Below, piece after piece: positions 8,777-17,352 of a DNA stretch of 64,000 bases (its first letter is position 1; each line of letters begins with the position of its first letter). This DNA is from JAAXHB01 sp965214945. Its GTDB lineage: Bacteria > Actinomycetota > Acidimicrobiia > Acidimicrobiales > Aldehydirespiratoraceae. The DNA lies in assembly GCA_965214945.1 (NCBI GenBank), contig OZ244029.1, positions 1,922,001 to 1,986,000 of the forward strand, in the 5' to 3' direction. Both the position numbers and the translations under genes were made by a program. The notes under the pieces are model-generated. The model did no database searches. It saw only the letters and a program-made list of their open reading frames with translations, and had not been told where the DNA came from.

Positions 8777-9073
8777 ATGACGAACAGAGTTGACGCTGGT
8801 GTCTGCGCCGGCAAACAGTCAGCGGCAGCAGCCGAAGTCGACACCGTCACGGTGCCTGATGTCCGCGCCAAGGAAGTGCCTGCCGACGGATCCCACGACC
8901 GGTTCGCCCATTTCGTCCGCAAAGCCGACTCCGTGCGCGCCTACGTGGAAGGGACGCCGCTTCAGGCGCTGTGCGGGAAAGTCTGGGTGCCGAGCCGCGA
9001 CCCCAAGCGATACCCGGTGTGCCCGACCTGCATCGAGATCAGGAAGCGCCTGATCAGAAGGGCCGACAACTGA
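8777..9073 (+). CDS. DUF3039 family protein
   Basis: 98 residues from ATG 8777; the longer in-frame ORF runs back antisense to thrS and is not credible. The C-terminal half carries the family hallmark ALCGKVWVPSRDPKRYPVCP followed by TCIEI, with a Cys and a later C-P-x-C pair suggesting a small metal site (inferred). DUF3039 is a conserved actinobacterial family of unknown role. It sits divergently beside thrS. Upstream (8641-8776) the segment GCCGTCRAGCGAAGACG occurs twice. Confidence 0.85.
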   Translation: MTNRVDAGVCAGKQSAAAAEVDTVTVPDVRAKEVPADGSHDRFAHFVRKADSVRAYVEGTPLQALCGKVWVPSRDPKRYPVCPTCIEIRKRLIRRADN

Positions 9074-9180
9074 ACGCTGCGGCAGGGCCTGCCGGCCTTG
9101 GCTCAAGCCGCGCCGGCACTGCGCCGGTGCCCGTCAGGGAGGCAGCAGGCCCGGCCTCGACCATCTCTTGGGCATCTGCC

Positions 9181-9543
9181 ATGCGCGTCCACATACAGGG
9201 CGTGTTCTTGCTGCTGGTGATGCTGCTCGCGTTCTGGATGATCGCAAACTGGGGCGCCACAGTGGTTTCAAGCGCTTGGGGCAGCGAGAGCGGCGTGATA
9301 GTGGCTCGGGTGCGCGATGAGGCCGCCGGGACTGTCGCCGTGGGCGACATCGCCCTAGACGGAACCGAGGTCACCGATCTGCAAGCCGCGCTGACCGCGG
9401 CGGGCATCGACCCGGGCCCAGTCGACGGGATATTGGGCGATCAGACTCGCTCCGCTATCGAGCAGGCAAAATCGGCCCTCAACCTCACCGGCAGCTCCGA
9501 CCGAGCGCTGCTCGAACTGCTGACGGGCGTCTCCGGGCGCTGA
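9181..9543 (+). CDS. Membrane-anchored peptidoglycan-binding domain protein
   Basis: 120 residues from ATG 9181. One N-terminal transmembrane segment (VFLLLVMLLAFWMIANWGA, about residues 8-26) leaves the rest outside. The C-terminal 65 residues match a PG_binding_1 fold: VTDLQAALTAAGIDPGPVDG then ILGDQTRSAIEQAKSAL. Probably tethers itself to the cell wall; no catalytic domain. A longer in-frame ORF from 8971 overlaps DUF3039 and lacks support. Confidence 0.75.
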   Translation: MRVHIQGVFLLLVMLLAFWMIANWGATVVSSAWGSESGVIVARVRDEAAGTVAVGDIALDGTEVTDLQAALTAAGIDPGPVDGILGDQTRSAIEQAKSALNLTGSSDRALLELLTGVSGR

Positions 9544-9587
9544 CCGCGGTTCAGTCGGCGGGTTCCACCGCCTGATTCGCTGTCGGG

Positions 9588-10487
9588 ATGCCGCCTTCTG
9601 AGCCGCCGGCGTGCTCCACGACCTTCCGCCCGCGTTATGCGCTGACCGTGTCGATGGCGCTGATGTGGGTCAAGACGGTGAAGCTCGGCCGCGGCGGCGT
9701 CCGATGGTGGGCTTCGGAGACGCCCGAGGGCGCATCCTCGCTGGCCTTCCGGCAGGTCGGCTCGGCGGTGCGCGCCGATGCTTGGGGGCCGGGCGCGCAG
9801 TGGGCCATCGAAAGGCTGCCTGCTTTGCTGGGACGAGACGACGACCCGGGCGGCTTCCGTCCGCTCGACCCGGTGGTGAGCGACCTGACCGCCAGGCTCG
9901 GCGTGCCACGTCTCGGCGCCACAGGCCGCTGGTACGAGGCGCTGGCGACCATCGCGGTCGTTCAGCGGGTTGTTAGAGCCGATGCCCTGACGTCGATCTA
10001 CCGTCTGGGCCGCCGCTACGGCACCCCGACACCGGGCGGCGGGCCAATGCCGGTGTTCCCCGCTCCTGCTGCGGTTCTGAGATTGGCTGACCACCAGTTT
10101 CACGTCGCCGGGGTGGACAGGGCCAGAGCCCGCGTTGTGCGGGTGGCGGCCAAGTACGCCGACCGGGTGGAGCGGCTTGAGGAGGTGCCGTCGGCTGAGG
10201 CCCGCTCGTGGTTGAGGCGCCTGCCGGGCGTCGGCCCGTGGACCGCCGCGCTCACCACCGGCACTGCTGCCGGAGATCCTGATGCCGTACCGGTGGGCGA
10301 TCTCCATGTGCCTGCCATGGTCTGCTGGGCACTCACTGGCGAGACTGGCGACGACGCCCGGATGCTGGAGGTGTTAGAGCCCTACGCAGGGCACCGAGGC
10401 AGGGTAGTGCGGCTTATCAAGTCGGCCGGCATTCGACCGCCCCGGCACCACCCGGCACCCTCTCGTTTCGACATCAGCCGCATCTGA
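9588..10487 (+). CDS. DNA-3-methyladenine glycosylase, HhH-GPD (AlkA-like)
   Basis: 299 residues. The helix-hairpin-helix LRRLPGVGPWTAA near residue 210 and the catalytic Asp in VPVGDLHVP near 235 define the HhH-GPD superfamily. The N-terminal part resembles the AlkA beta-rich domain (RYALTVSMALM...GGVRWWASETPEG). No Cys-rich iron-sulfur loop follows, which fits AlkA rather than Nth/MutY. Predicted to excise alkylated bases. Followed by a strong hairpin. Confidence 0.85.
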   Translation: MPPSEPPACSTTFRPRYALTVSMALMWVKTVKLGRGGVRWWASETPEGASSLAFRQVGSAVRADAWGPGAQWAIERLPALLGRDDDPGGFRPLDPVVSDLTARLGVPRLGATGRWYEALATIAVVQRVVRADALTSIYRLGRRYGTPTPGGGPMPVFPAPAAVLRLADHQFHVAGVDRARARVVRVAAKYADRVERLEEVPSAEARSWLRRLPGVGPWTAALTTGTAAGDPDAVPVGDLHVPAMVCWALTGETGDDARMLEVLEPYAGHRGRVVRLIKSAGIRPPRHHPAPSRFDISRI

Positions 10488-10501
10488 CAGACCGGCGCAA
10501 G

Positions 10502-10531
10502 CTCGGATCGGCACCTCACCGCCGATCCGAG
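10502..10531 (+). terminator. Perfect 11-bp stem hairpin after the glycosylase gene
   Basis: CTCGGATCGGC (10502-10512) and GCCGATCCGAG (10521-10531) are exact inverted copies around an 8-base loop, 14 bases after the stop codon. There is no T-run, as is common in high-GC actinobacteria. It also marks the left edge of the AT-richer AAA cassette. Confidence 0.6.
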
Positions 10532-10590
10532 ATGTACGTGGACTATTCTAAACAAGCCATACGAACCTCGAACTGTGAATTGAGTACCTC

Positions 10591-11805
10591 ATGGATTACC
10601 CACGAATTTTTCAATTGAACGTGACCGAGTTTCGATCGCTCGCCGATGTGGACATACCGCTGGGCGCGCTGACAGTTCTAGTGGGTCCCAACGGTTCGGG
10701 AAAGACCAATGTGCTCAACGTACTGCGGTTTCTTGCCACCACTGTCCGATTCGATCTTTCTGATGCGATCGAAGAATGGGGAGGATTCGCGCGCATCAAG
10801 CGCCAAGGCAGCAGATCAAATCACAGTGATGTGGTAATCGAGATCAGCGGTCAACTCACCGAGTACTCAAGCCCAAACGCTCTTGACGAATATAGGCTCA
10901 GCTTTTCGATGGATACGAATGGATCCCTAACTCGAAATGAGTTATTCCGCTTCAAGCGGACTCAAGGGCCGGGAAGACGTATTACTATCACCGGCACGGA
11001 TGTAGATATAGGTCCTGACAAGACAGTAGAGATAAGTCCTGGTACGACGGAATCGCGCAGAGGACGATTCGCAACCACGCACACCACGGGCTTATCCACG
11101 TTGCCACGACTTTCCGACGAGGAAGGCGGAGAGGGAATTCGCGATCTTGCTGGCTTTCTCTCCTCAATGAGGGTTCTGGAACCGGACATGAATGAAGCTC
11201 GCCGTCCATCGCGCCTCGTCCCCGGTCGTTTGAGCGACGACGCCGGTAACCTTGCCGCAGCTCTACACCACCTTTCGTTGACTGATCCCGAATCGTTCCA
11301 CAGCCTCCTAAGGGAGATGCGCTACTGCCTGCCAGGCCTTGACAACATCGAGTTTGTGCCTTTCGGTGGACCAGGTAAAGCCGTAGCAGTTGTGCTCCGC
11401 GAGAGAGGAGTCAGCTCGCCAATCTACCTCAGCGACGCGTCATTTGGAACGGTACGGCTCTTGGCTCTGCTCACCGCCCTGCATGAACCCGACCCTCCTC
11501 CATTCACAGCAATTGAAGAAGTCGACCATGGATTACACCCTTACGCCCTAGATTTGTTGGTCGACAGGCTGCGCGCCGCCTCAGAGCGGACGCAGGTCCT
11601 GGTGACAACGCACTCTCCTACCCTAGTCAATCGCCTCCGCGCCCCCGAGCTGCTAGTCTGTGCCCGCGATCCTCGAAGCGGTGCCTCGCTCATTCCATAC
11701 ATAGAAAGCGAGCGACTGAGTGAACTAGAACAAGACTCAGAACTCAGGCTCGGAGAACTCTGGTTCGCCGGCGCAGTGGGTGGTGTGCCCGATATGAACC
11801 TTTGA
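10591..11805 (+). CDS. AAA ATPase, RecF/OLD-like (AAA_21 type)
   Basis: 404 residues. Walker A GPNGSGKTNVLNVLRF at about 31-46, after the typical FRSLADVDIPLGALTVLV strand; Walker B/D-loop AIEEVDHGLHPYALD near 307; and the sensor TTHSPTLVNRL near 340. This is the SMC-like head-domain ATPase seen in OLD nucleases, RloA and PARIS AriA. It lacks a C-terminal TOPRIM domain, which appears to be supplied by the next gene, overlapping by four bases (TTGA). The composition is AT-richer than the neighbours, suggesting transfer. Likely function: sensor/motor half of a two-gene defence module (inference). Confidence 0.85.
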   Translation: MDYPRIFQLNVTEFRSLADVDIPLGALTVLVGPNGSGKTNVLNVLRFLATTVRFDLSDAIEEWGGFARIKRQGSRSNHSDVVIEISGQLTEYSSPNALDEYRLSFSMDTNGSLTRNELFRFKRTQGPGRRITITGTDVDIGPDKTVEISPGTTESRRGRFATTHTTGLSTLPRLSDEEGGEGIRDLAGFLSSMRVLEPDMNEARRPSRLVPGRLSDDAGNLAAALHHLSLTDPESFHSLLREMRYCLPGLDNIEFVPFGGPGKAVAVVLRERGVSSPIYLSDASFGTVRLLALLTALHEPDPPPFTAIEEVDHGLHPYALDLLVDRLRAASERTQVLVTTHSPTLVNRLRAPELLVCARDPRSGASLIPYIESERLSELEQDSELRLGELWFAGAVGGVPDMNL

Positions 11806-12488
11806 ACTTGACAGGCAGAACGATCAAGGATCTCCACTTGCCATCCCAAACCATTCCAGTCGTACTCGTATTTGGTGAGAGCATAAACGACGCTCGCTCA
11901 GTCGCAGCACTTATTCAGGCGCTTTGCCCGTCACTGAAAGGACGTGTGAGCCCTCGCCCACGACCGATCTCTCTTCAGAGATCAGCCAAAGGGTCCAAGG
12001 TCACCAAATGGACGCATAGCTTGTGCAATGTGATCAAAGCTAATAGTGAGCCAGTGGGATGTGTCTTTGTTCATCGCGACGCTGATGGTCCCGATCCGAC
12101 AGCGGAGCTAGCGCGCCAAACCGAACGAGAGCTTCGCAAGGCACACATCCAGCTAGCTTATGCCGTTGTGCCGGTGGAGGAGATCGAGGCTTGGTGGCTT
12201 CTGTTCGCTTCGGCAACGCAGAAGCTGAAAGCGTCGTGGTCTGGTACTCTCTCCAAAACAGTGACTGACGTCGATAGAATTTCTGATCCCAAGAGAGAAC
12301 TTAACAGGCGCACAGGACGCAATAATCGCAGAAACGCCTACACGCCGGCCGACTCACCGGCAGTAGCCGAACGTGTGGCGGAGGCAATAGCAGCCGGGGT
12401 GAAGCCTTCGGGCCACAGCAAATCGTACGATCGATTCGTCAGATCCGTAGCTAGCTGCTGCAAAGGTGTGCGATCGCGCCGGGACTGA
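11802..12488 (+). CDS. TOPRIM/DUF4276/RloB-like partner of the AAA ATPase
   Basis: 228 residues starting at a TTG that overlaps the upstream TGA stop; no better start exists before the first conserved strand. The acidic pattern resembles TOPRIM-fold nucleases: a Glu in VLVFGESINDARS near 25, D-x-D in FVHRDADGPD near 90, and EEIEAWWLLF near 125. A basic C-terminal part follows. Family assignment is tentative (DUF4276 or RloB type). Such proteins act as effectors with AAA partners, cutting tRNA or DNA in RloAB- and PARIS-like systems. The tight overlap argues for complex formation. Confidence 0.6.
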   Translation: MNLTGRTIKDLHLPSQTIPVVLVFGESINDARSVAALIQALCPSLKGRVSPRPRPISLQRSAKGSKVTKWTHSLCNVIKANSEPVGCVFVHRDADGPDPTAELARQTERELRKAHIQLAYAVVPVEEIEAWWLLFASATQKLKASWSGTLSKTVTDVDRISDPKRELNRRTGRNNRRNAYTPADSPAVAERVAEAIAAGVKPSGHSKSYDRFVRSVASCCKGVRSRRD

Positions 12489-12534
12489 CACCTTGTATTG
12501 TCGCCTTTACTGGTTCGGCGTTGCTGATCGCGCT

Positions 12535-13164
12535 CTAGCTGAGCCCTAGTTCGGCGATGCGGTCGAGCACGCGCTCGGATTCAGCGCCGACGGTCGTGTC
12601 ATCGCCGTGGCCGGTGTGCACACGTGTGTGCGGCGGAAGGCTCAGCAAGCGGTCGCGGATGCTGCGCAGGATGGTCGGCTCGTCACTGAAGCTGCGGCCG
12701 GTAGCACCCGGACCGCCGCAGAACAGTGTGTCGCCCGACAGCACGCGGCCGTCGTCGGCGTCGTGGAAGCAGCAGCAACCCGGAGAGTGGCCCGGCGTGT
12801 GGATCACGCCCAGCGTGTGGCCGCCGGCTGTCAGCTCCGCGCCCGGCACCAGATCGCCGTCGGGCGCCGATCCGGGGTGCACAACATCCCACAGCATCCG
12901 ATCGTCGGGGTGTAGAAACACCGGAGCGTCCACCGCGTCGCGCAGCGCCAATGCCGCGTTGATGTGGTCGTTGTGGCCGTGGGTGCACACGATGGCGGCC
13001 ACCCGGCGACCGGCGACCGCGGCGGCGATGGGCTCGTGGTCGTGGGCGGCGTCGAACACCAGCACCTCGCGTTCGTCGCCTACCAGCCAGATGTTGTTGG
13101 TGACCTCCCACTCGCCTCCGTCGAGCGCGAAGACGCCGTCGGTTCGCACCAGCTCGATGGCCAT
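12535..13164 (-). CDS. MBL-fold metallohydrolase, mycothiol-linked
   Basis: 209 residues. Metallo-beta-lactamase signature CTHGHNDH near residue 62, then TPGHSPG near 122, SGDTLF near 140 and HTGHGDDT near 185 give the full dinuclear zinc set of the glyoxalase II-like branch. It follows S-(hydroxymethyl)mycothiol dehydrogenase on the same strand, an arrangement also seen in mycobacteria. It probably hydrolyses S-formylmycothiol or another mycothiol thioester, completing formaldehyde oxidation (inference from family and neighbour). Confidence 0.88.
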   Translation of the reverse strand: MAIELVRTDGVFALDGGEWEVTNNIWLVGDEREVLVFDAAHDHEPIAAAVAGRRVAAIVCTHGHNDHINAALALRDAVDAPVFLHPDDRMLWDVVHPGSAPDGDLVPGAELTAGGHTLGVIHTPGHSPGCCCFHDADDGRVLSGDTLFCGGPGATGRSFSDEPTILRSIRDRLLSLPPHTRVHTGHGDDTTVGAESERVLDRIAELGLS

Positions 13165-13219
13165 GACGCCGAATTCCGTCCCTTTCCGCTAGTGAGCTTT
13201 CTCAGACCGGTGGGCTGTC

Positions 13220-14305
13220 TTAGAGCACCACCACTGAGCGCAGCACCTCGCCGCGCTCCATCTTGTGGAATGCGTCCTCAACTCCATCGAGCCCGATCGT
13301 CTCCGACACGAAGCCGTCGAGATCTAGACGGCCTTGCCGGTACAGGTCGATCAGCATTGGGAAGTCACGCGACGGCAGACAGTCGCCGTACCAGCTTGAC
13401 TTGAGCGCGCCGCCGCGCCCGAACACCTCCAAGAAAGGCAGCTCGATGGTCATGTCGGGCCGGGGCACGCCCACGAGCACGACCGTGCCGGCCAGGTCGC
13501 GGGCCTCGAAGGCCTGTTTGTAGGTGACCGGCAGCCCGACCGCTTCGATGGCCACGTCCACGCCATTGCCGTCGGTGAGGGCCTTGATCTCCTCCACGGG
13601 GTCGGCCTCAGAGGAGTTGACCGTGTGGGTGGCCCCGAAGCGCTTGGCCCACTCCAGCTTGCGGTCGTCGATGTCCACGCCGATGATCTTCGACGCCCCG
13701 GCCAGCTTCGATCCGGCGATTGCGGCGTCGCCCACGCCTCCGCAGCCGAACACGGCCACGCTGTCGCCGCGGCCCACGCCTCCGGTGTTGACCGCGGCGC
13801 CGATGCCAGCCATCACGCCGCAGCCGAGCAACCCCGCAGCAGCAGGCGAAGCTTGCGGGTCGACCTTGGTGCACTGACCCGCGGCCACCAGGGTCTTGTC
13901 GGCGAACGCTCCGATGCCCAGAGCGGGAGACAGCTCGGTACCGTCGGACAGCGTCATCTTCTGGTCGGCGTTGTGGGTGTTGAAGCAGATGTGAGGCCGG
14001 CCCCGCAGACACGAGCGGCATTGTCCGCACACCGCCCGCCAGTTGAGTATTACGAAATCGCCAGGAGCCACCTCGCTCACGCCGTCTCCGACGGACTCCA
14101 CCACGCCGGCAGCCTCGTGGCCGAGCAGGAACGGGAATTCGTCGCTGATACCACCCTCGCGGTAGTGCAGGTCGGTGTGGCAGACGCCGCAGGCCTGCAC
14201 GGCCACGACAGCCTCACCCGGGCCGGGATCGGGTATCACCACGTCGGCAATGGCGACCGGCTCGCCCTCAGCTGCGGCGATAACTCCTCGAACGGTCTGC
14301 GGCAT
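13220..14305 (-). CDS. mscR: S-(hydroxymethyl)mycothiol dehydrogenase
   Basis: 361 residues from ATG 14305, preceded by AGGAGG. Zinc alcohol dehydrogenase, class III-like: catalytic zinc site CGVCHTDLHYREGG, GHEAAGVVESVGDGV, structural zinc cysteines CGQCRSCLRGRPHIC, and the NAD-binding FGCGGVGDAAI. The MPQTVRGVIA start and NTHNADQKMTLSDG insert fit MscR. It oxidises the mycothiol-formaldehyde adduct with NAD and can also reduce S-nitrosomycothiol. Its presence implies mycothiol metabolism, typical of Actinobacteria. Confidence 0.93.
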   Translation of the reverse strand: MPQTVRGVIAAAEGEPVAIADVVIPDPGPGEAVVAVQACGVCHTDLHYREGGISDEFPFLLGHEAAGVVESVGDGVSEVAPGDFVILNWRAVCGQCRSCLRGRPHICFNTHNADQKMTLSDGTELSPALGIGAFADKTLVAAGQCTKVDPQASPAAAGLLGCGVMAGIGAAVNTGGVGRGDSVAVFGCGGVGDAAIAGSKLAGASKIIGVDIDDRKLEWAKRFGATHTVNSSEADPVEEIKALTDGNGVDVAIEAVGLPVTYKQAFEARDLAGTVVLVGVPRPDMTIELPFLEVFGRGGALKSSWYGDCLPSRDFPMLIDLYRQGRLDLDGFVSETIGLDGVEDAFHKMERGEVLRSVVVL

Positions 14306-14663
14306 TGTGTTGTCCTCCTGGCTCGTAGGGATCGGACTGGCTCGTAGGGATCGGAACGTTTTGGCTTGGTGTGGGCCGGGCGGAGCGTCAACGCGCCCGC
14401 AACGGCCTGACAATACACCACGATCTGCCGCCGATGCTGAAACGGGCACCGCCCCGGGCCCGGTCGAGACGCCAATGTCATCCAGGCGACACCCGCGCTG
14501 ACTGCGGAGACCTGCGGTGGTCTCCACGACGGGGCCTTTGGCGTCGTCGCTCACGCAGGGCGACACCCGCGCTGGCCACGGAAACCTGCCGCCGGTGGTT
14601 AGACCGGCAGCCCGATGTCATCCGAAGCGCACCCGCACCATCAGGATGGCAGACTGCTGGCCC
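14306..14663. repeat. 358-base non-coding region with two sets of direct repeats
   Basis: No credible gene. CTGGCTCGTAGGGATCGGA occurs twice back to back (14318-14355, exact 19-base tandem) just behind the mscR ribosome-binding site. A second pair, GGCGACACCCGCGCTG plus a related CGGARACCTGC tail, lies at 14485-14515 and 14559-14589. The divergent promoters for mscR and the SDR gene must lie here, but none is obvious. Confidence 0.6.
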
Positions 14664-15458
14664 ATGGGCACTTATGCGATAAGCGGTTCGGCTTCGGGAA
14701 TGGGCGCGGCTGTTCGGGCGCGGCTGGAGAGAGCGGGCCACCGCGTGATCGGCATCGACCTGCGCTCGGCGGAGGTGGTGGCCGACCTGGCCACGCCAGA
14801 CGGGCGCGACGAAGCGGTGGCAGCTACCGCTGCCGCGTCCGGTGGTGTGCTCGACGGACTGGTGAGCGCCGCCGGTCTGGGGCCGACCGTGGACGCGGGC
14901 CTGATCGCGCAGGTCAACTACTTCGGCTCGCACGCGTTGCTAGCAGGCCTGCGACCGTCGCTGGCCGCGGCGACGGTCTCGCAGGTGGTGCAGTTCGGCT
15001 CGAACTCGTCCACGACGACTCCCGGTCTTCCGGCAGAACTCGTGACCGCGTACTTGGAGGGACGAGAGGACGATGCCGTAGAACTGGTGCGCACCGTGGA
15101 GCCGCTGCTCGCTCCCGCTGTGGCTTATGCGGCCGCGAAGCTGGCGATCAGCCGGTGGTGCCGGCGGGCCGCCACGACGCCTGACTGGATAGGCGAGGGC
15201 GTCAGGCTCAACGTGATCGCGCCCGGGCCGGTCGACACACCAATGCTGGAGGCCGTCAGAAGCGACGAGCACCTGGGCCCGCTGATGGGCGCGTTCCCCG
15301 TGCCGGCGAACGAGACGCCAGCCGCCGACGCGCTAGCCGCGTGGGTCGAGCAGATGCTCACAGGCGAGGCCGCTCGGTACATGTGCGGGTCGGTGGTGTT
15401 CGTGGACGGTGGAACCGATGCCCTGTTTCGGGCCGACGCATGGCCTGAAGCCTTCTAG
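14664..15458 (+). CDS. SDR family oxidoreductase
   Basis: 264 residues from ATG 14664. NAD(P)-binding SGSASGMG near the N-terminus, DLRSAEV deciding cofactor preference toward NAD, active-site SNSSTTT and Y-x-x-x-K in AYAAAKLAISRW, and the C-terminal GSVVFVDGGTDALF. Classical short-chain dehydrogenase close to 3-alpha-hydroxysteroid dehydrogenase types in layout; the substrate is unknown. Divergent from mscR. Confidence 0.85.
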   Translation: MGTYAISGSASGMGAAVRARLERAGHRVIGIDLRSAEVVADLATPDGRDEAVAATAAASGGVLDGLVSAAGLGPTVDAGLIAQVNYFGSHALLAGLRPSLAAATVSQVVQFGSNSSTTTPGLPAELVTAYLEGREDDAVELVRTVEPLLAPAVAYAAAKLAISRWCRRAATTPDWIGEGVRLNVIAPGPVDTPMLEAVRSDEHLGPLMGAFPVPANETPAADALAAWVEQMLTGEAARYMCGSVVFVDGGTDALFRADAWPEAF

Positions 15459-15569
15459 CCCGGGGAGCTGCCCGAGCCGCGCCGGCGGTGGCACGCTTGG
15501 CCGCTTACGGCGGTGGCACACCTGAGGCTTCGGGCCGGTATCTCTGCGCCGCTGTGAGCTGCGCGCGGT

Positions 15570-15869
15570 TTATGCGAGCGCCCGCAGGGCAGCAGCTGTG
15601 GCCATGGCGGTCGCCATGACGACGATCAGAGGCGCTTTGCGCCAAGCCGCAACGCATCCGGCGCAGACCCCCGCGAGCCTGGCATCGACCGCCAGGACGC
15701 CGTCGGTCTCGAAGGTCATCAGCACGATCATCGCGGCGAACAGTGTCGGCGGTAGTAGCGACACCACTGGGCGAAGGCGGCGCTCGGCCACTCCGCCCAG
15801 GACCGTCACGCCGAGAGCTTTCAGCCCGTAAGACCCGGCGACCAGCGCCAAGATCAGCCACCAGCTCAC
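15570..15869 (-). CDS. azlD: AzlD family branched-chain amino acid exporter subunit
   Basis: 99 residues if the GTG at 15869 is used (VSWWLILALVAGSYGLKA); a longer GTG start at 15908 lies inside duplicated sequence. Three or four hydrophobic segments and the LLPPTLFAAMIVLM stretch fit AzlD, the small partner of AzlC in branched-chain amino acid efflux. It is downstream of azlC on the same strand. The region containing its start duplicates the end of azlC (see repeat). Confidence 0.85.
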   Translation of the reverse strand: MSWWLILALVAGSYGLKALGVTVLGGVAERRLRPVVSLLPPTLFAAMIVLMTFETDGVLAVDARLAGVCAGCVAAWRKAPLIVVMATAMATAAALRALA

Positions 15870-15947
15870 AACCGACTCACCCTTTGGGGCCAGCTCACCC
15901 CGTAGCACCGCTGACGGCCAACCCGACCCAGCTCACAACCGACTCAC
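15862..15947. repeat. Duplicated azlC-azlD junction
   Basis: CAGCTCACAACCGACTCAC is present exactly at 15862-15880 and 15929-15947, 67 bases apart. One copy holds the azlC stop, the other the azlD start. In a single-copy ancestor the stop and start would lie close together, as in coupled azlCD genes, so a small tandem duplication seems to have separated them. Confidence 0.7.
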
Positions 15948-16666
15948 TCCGTGGCACCCGCTTCTGATCGCTGCTGCCTGAAACGCACTAGTAGCGCCGG
16001 GCCGAGAGCGGCCACAGCCAGCAGGATCGGAGCGCCCGAAGGTGTCACAGGCACGGCCGCCGCCGCGACCGCGGCAGCGGCCAGAGCCGCCGTCCAGCCC
16101 GCGGCGCTGCGCAGGTGCGGAGCAAGCAAGGCCGTGAAAGCCGCGGGGAACGCCACGTCGAGGCCCCACGCTTCAGGAGACGCCAACGACGAGCCCAGCC
16201 TCGCCCCGGCTACCGACCCGGCATTCCAGAACAGCCACAACGTCACACCTGTGAACCAGAAGGCGCGGGCAGCGTCCGCAGGATCGTCCTGAGCTGCGGC
16301 CACAGCGGTGGTCTCGTCGATCACAAAGTGCGAGGCACCCAGCCGGGCCGGCAGCGAACTTGACAGAACCGGACGCACCACCGGCCCATAGAGCGCGTTG
16401 CGGGCTGCAAGCAGCAGCGCGGAGCCGATCGCTGCTCCGCCCGACCCACCGTCGCCGATCACCGCCACTGCGGCGAATTGCGATGCGCCGGTGAACACCA
16501 GCGCCGACATCACGACCACCTCGGCGAGACCGAAACCGGAGGAGTCGGCGAGGACGCCGAACGTCATGCCGATTACGCCAGTGGCGATGCTCACGGCCAG
16601 GCAGTCACGGTAGTAGGGCCGCCAACGACTCCGCGACAGCCGGCTCGGGCTCGCGGCCTCGTTCAT
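15944..16666 (-). CDS. azlC: AzlC family branched-chain amino acid exporter
   Basis: 240 residues, multi-pass membrane protein. N-terminal YYRDCLAVSIATGVIGMTFG, VMSALVFTGASQFAAVAVIG and the FVIDETTAVAA motif are typical of AzlC (YgaZ) proteins, which with AzlD export valine and other branched-chain amino acids. Length is normal. The C-terminal 60 residues are Ala-rich transmembrane segments. Confidence 0.9.
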   Translation of the reverse strand: MNEAASPSRLSRSRWRPYYRDCLAVSIATGVIGMTFGVLADSSGFGLAEVVVMSALVFTGASQFAAVAVIGDGGSGGAAIGSALLLAARNALYGPVVRPVLSSSLPARLGASHFVIDETTAVAAAQDDPADAARAFWFTGVTLWLFWNAGSVAGARLGSSLASPEAWGLDVAFPAAFTALLAPHLRSAAGWTAALAAAAVAAAAVPVTPSGAPILLAVAALGPALLVRFRQQRSEAGATE

Positions 16667-16687
16667 CGCGGTGTGTGCCAGTTCAGA

Positions 16688-17221
16688 TCAGGGCCGCGCC
16701 ACTGCGGTCAGCTGCCGGTGCAGAGCCTCCACCAGATGCGCCAGCTCGACAGCGGCACGGTCGTAGTCGTGCTGCTCGCCGCCGCCGGGGTCTACGACCT
16801 CCTCCCAGGGCTCGGGCGTGGCAGCGTCCAGTCCGAGCGCGGCGATCCGCTCCGCCAATAGGAGCTGTCCGGCTGCCTGCGGGAGGTCTCGCGCCAAACG
16901 GCGAAGCGAGCCGGTAACAGCGGCCGCGGCTGGGAAGCGGGCCCGCATCCACCGGATGTGCAGCGGCTCCATCACCGCGATCAGATCGGCCTCCGCGGCG
17001 TCGGCAGCCTTGAACTGCCGGGAGCGGTGATTGTGGGCTGACAGCCCGTGATGAGCCAGCGCGCGGCGCGTGCGGACGCTTAGCGGCTGGCCTTCCACCA
17101 CGAGCGTGCCTGCACTGCGAACCTCGAGGCTGCGGTCGGCGTCGCAGGCCTTCATCATGGCCGCGGCCATCGGAGAGCGGGCGGCGTTGCCGGTGCACAC
17201 GAAATACACCACCGTGCGCAT
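16688..17221 (-). CDS. Low-molecular-weight phosphatase / arsenate reductase-like
   Basis: 177 residues from ATG 17221; earlier starts at 17242 or 17284 (GTG) would add a leader. The P-loop FVCTGNAARSPMAAAMM fits the C-x5-R-S signature of LMW protein tyrosine phosphatases, and VDPGGG near the C-terminus supplies the general-acid Asp. It may dephosphorylate tyrosine or arginine, or act as an arsenate reductase. No ars neighbours are present, so phosphatase is favoured. Confidence 0.8.
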   Translation of the reverse strand: MRTVVYFVCTGNAARSPMAAAMMKACDADRSLEVRSAGTLVVEGQPLSVRTRRALAHHGLSAHNHRSRQFKAADAAEADLIAVMEPLHIRWMRARFPAAAAVTGSLRRLARDLPQAAGQLLLAERIAALGLDAATPEPWEEVVDPGGGEQHDYDRAAVELAHLVEALHRQLTAVARP

Positions 17222-17352
17222 CCCCGCCGAGCGCCCTGTCATCGACGAACCATCACCGGCGGCACAGGTGCCCGTCTCGAACACGGCGACAAGTTCACTG
17301 CACTTGACACTGTTATCGACAGGCCATACCTGACGGCACAGGCACCCGTCTG

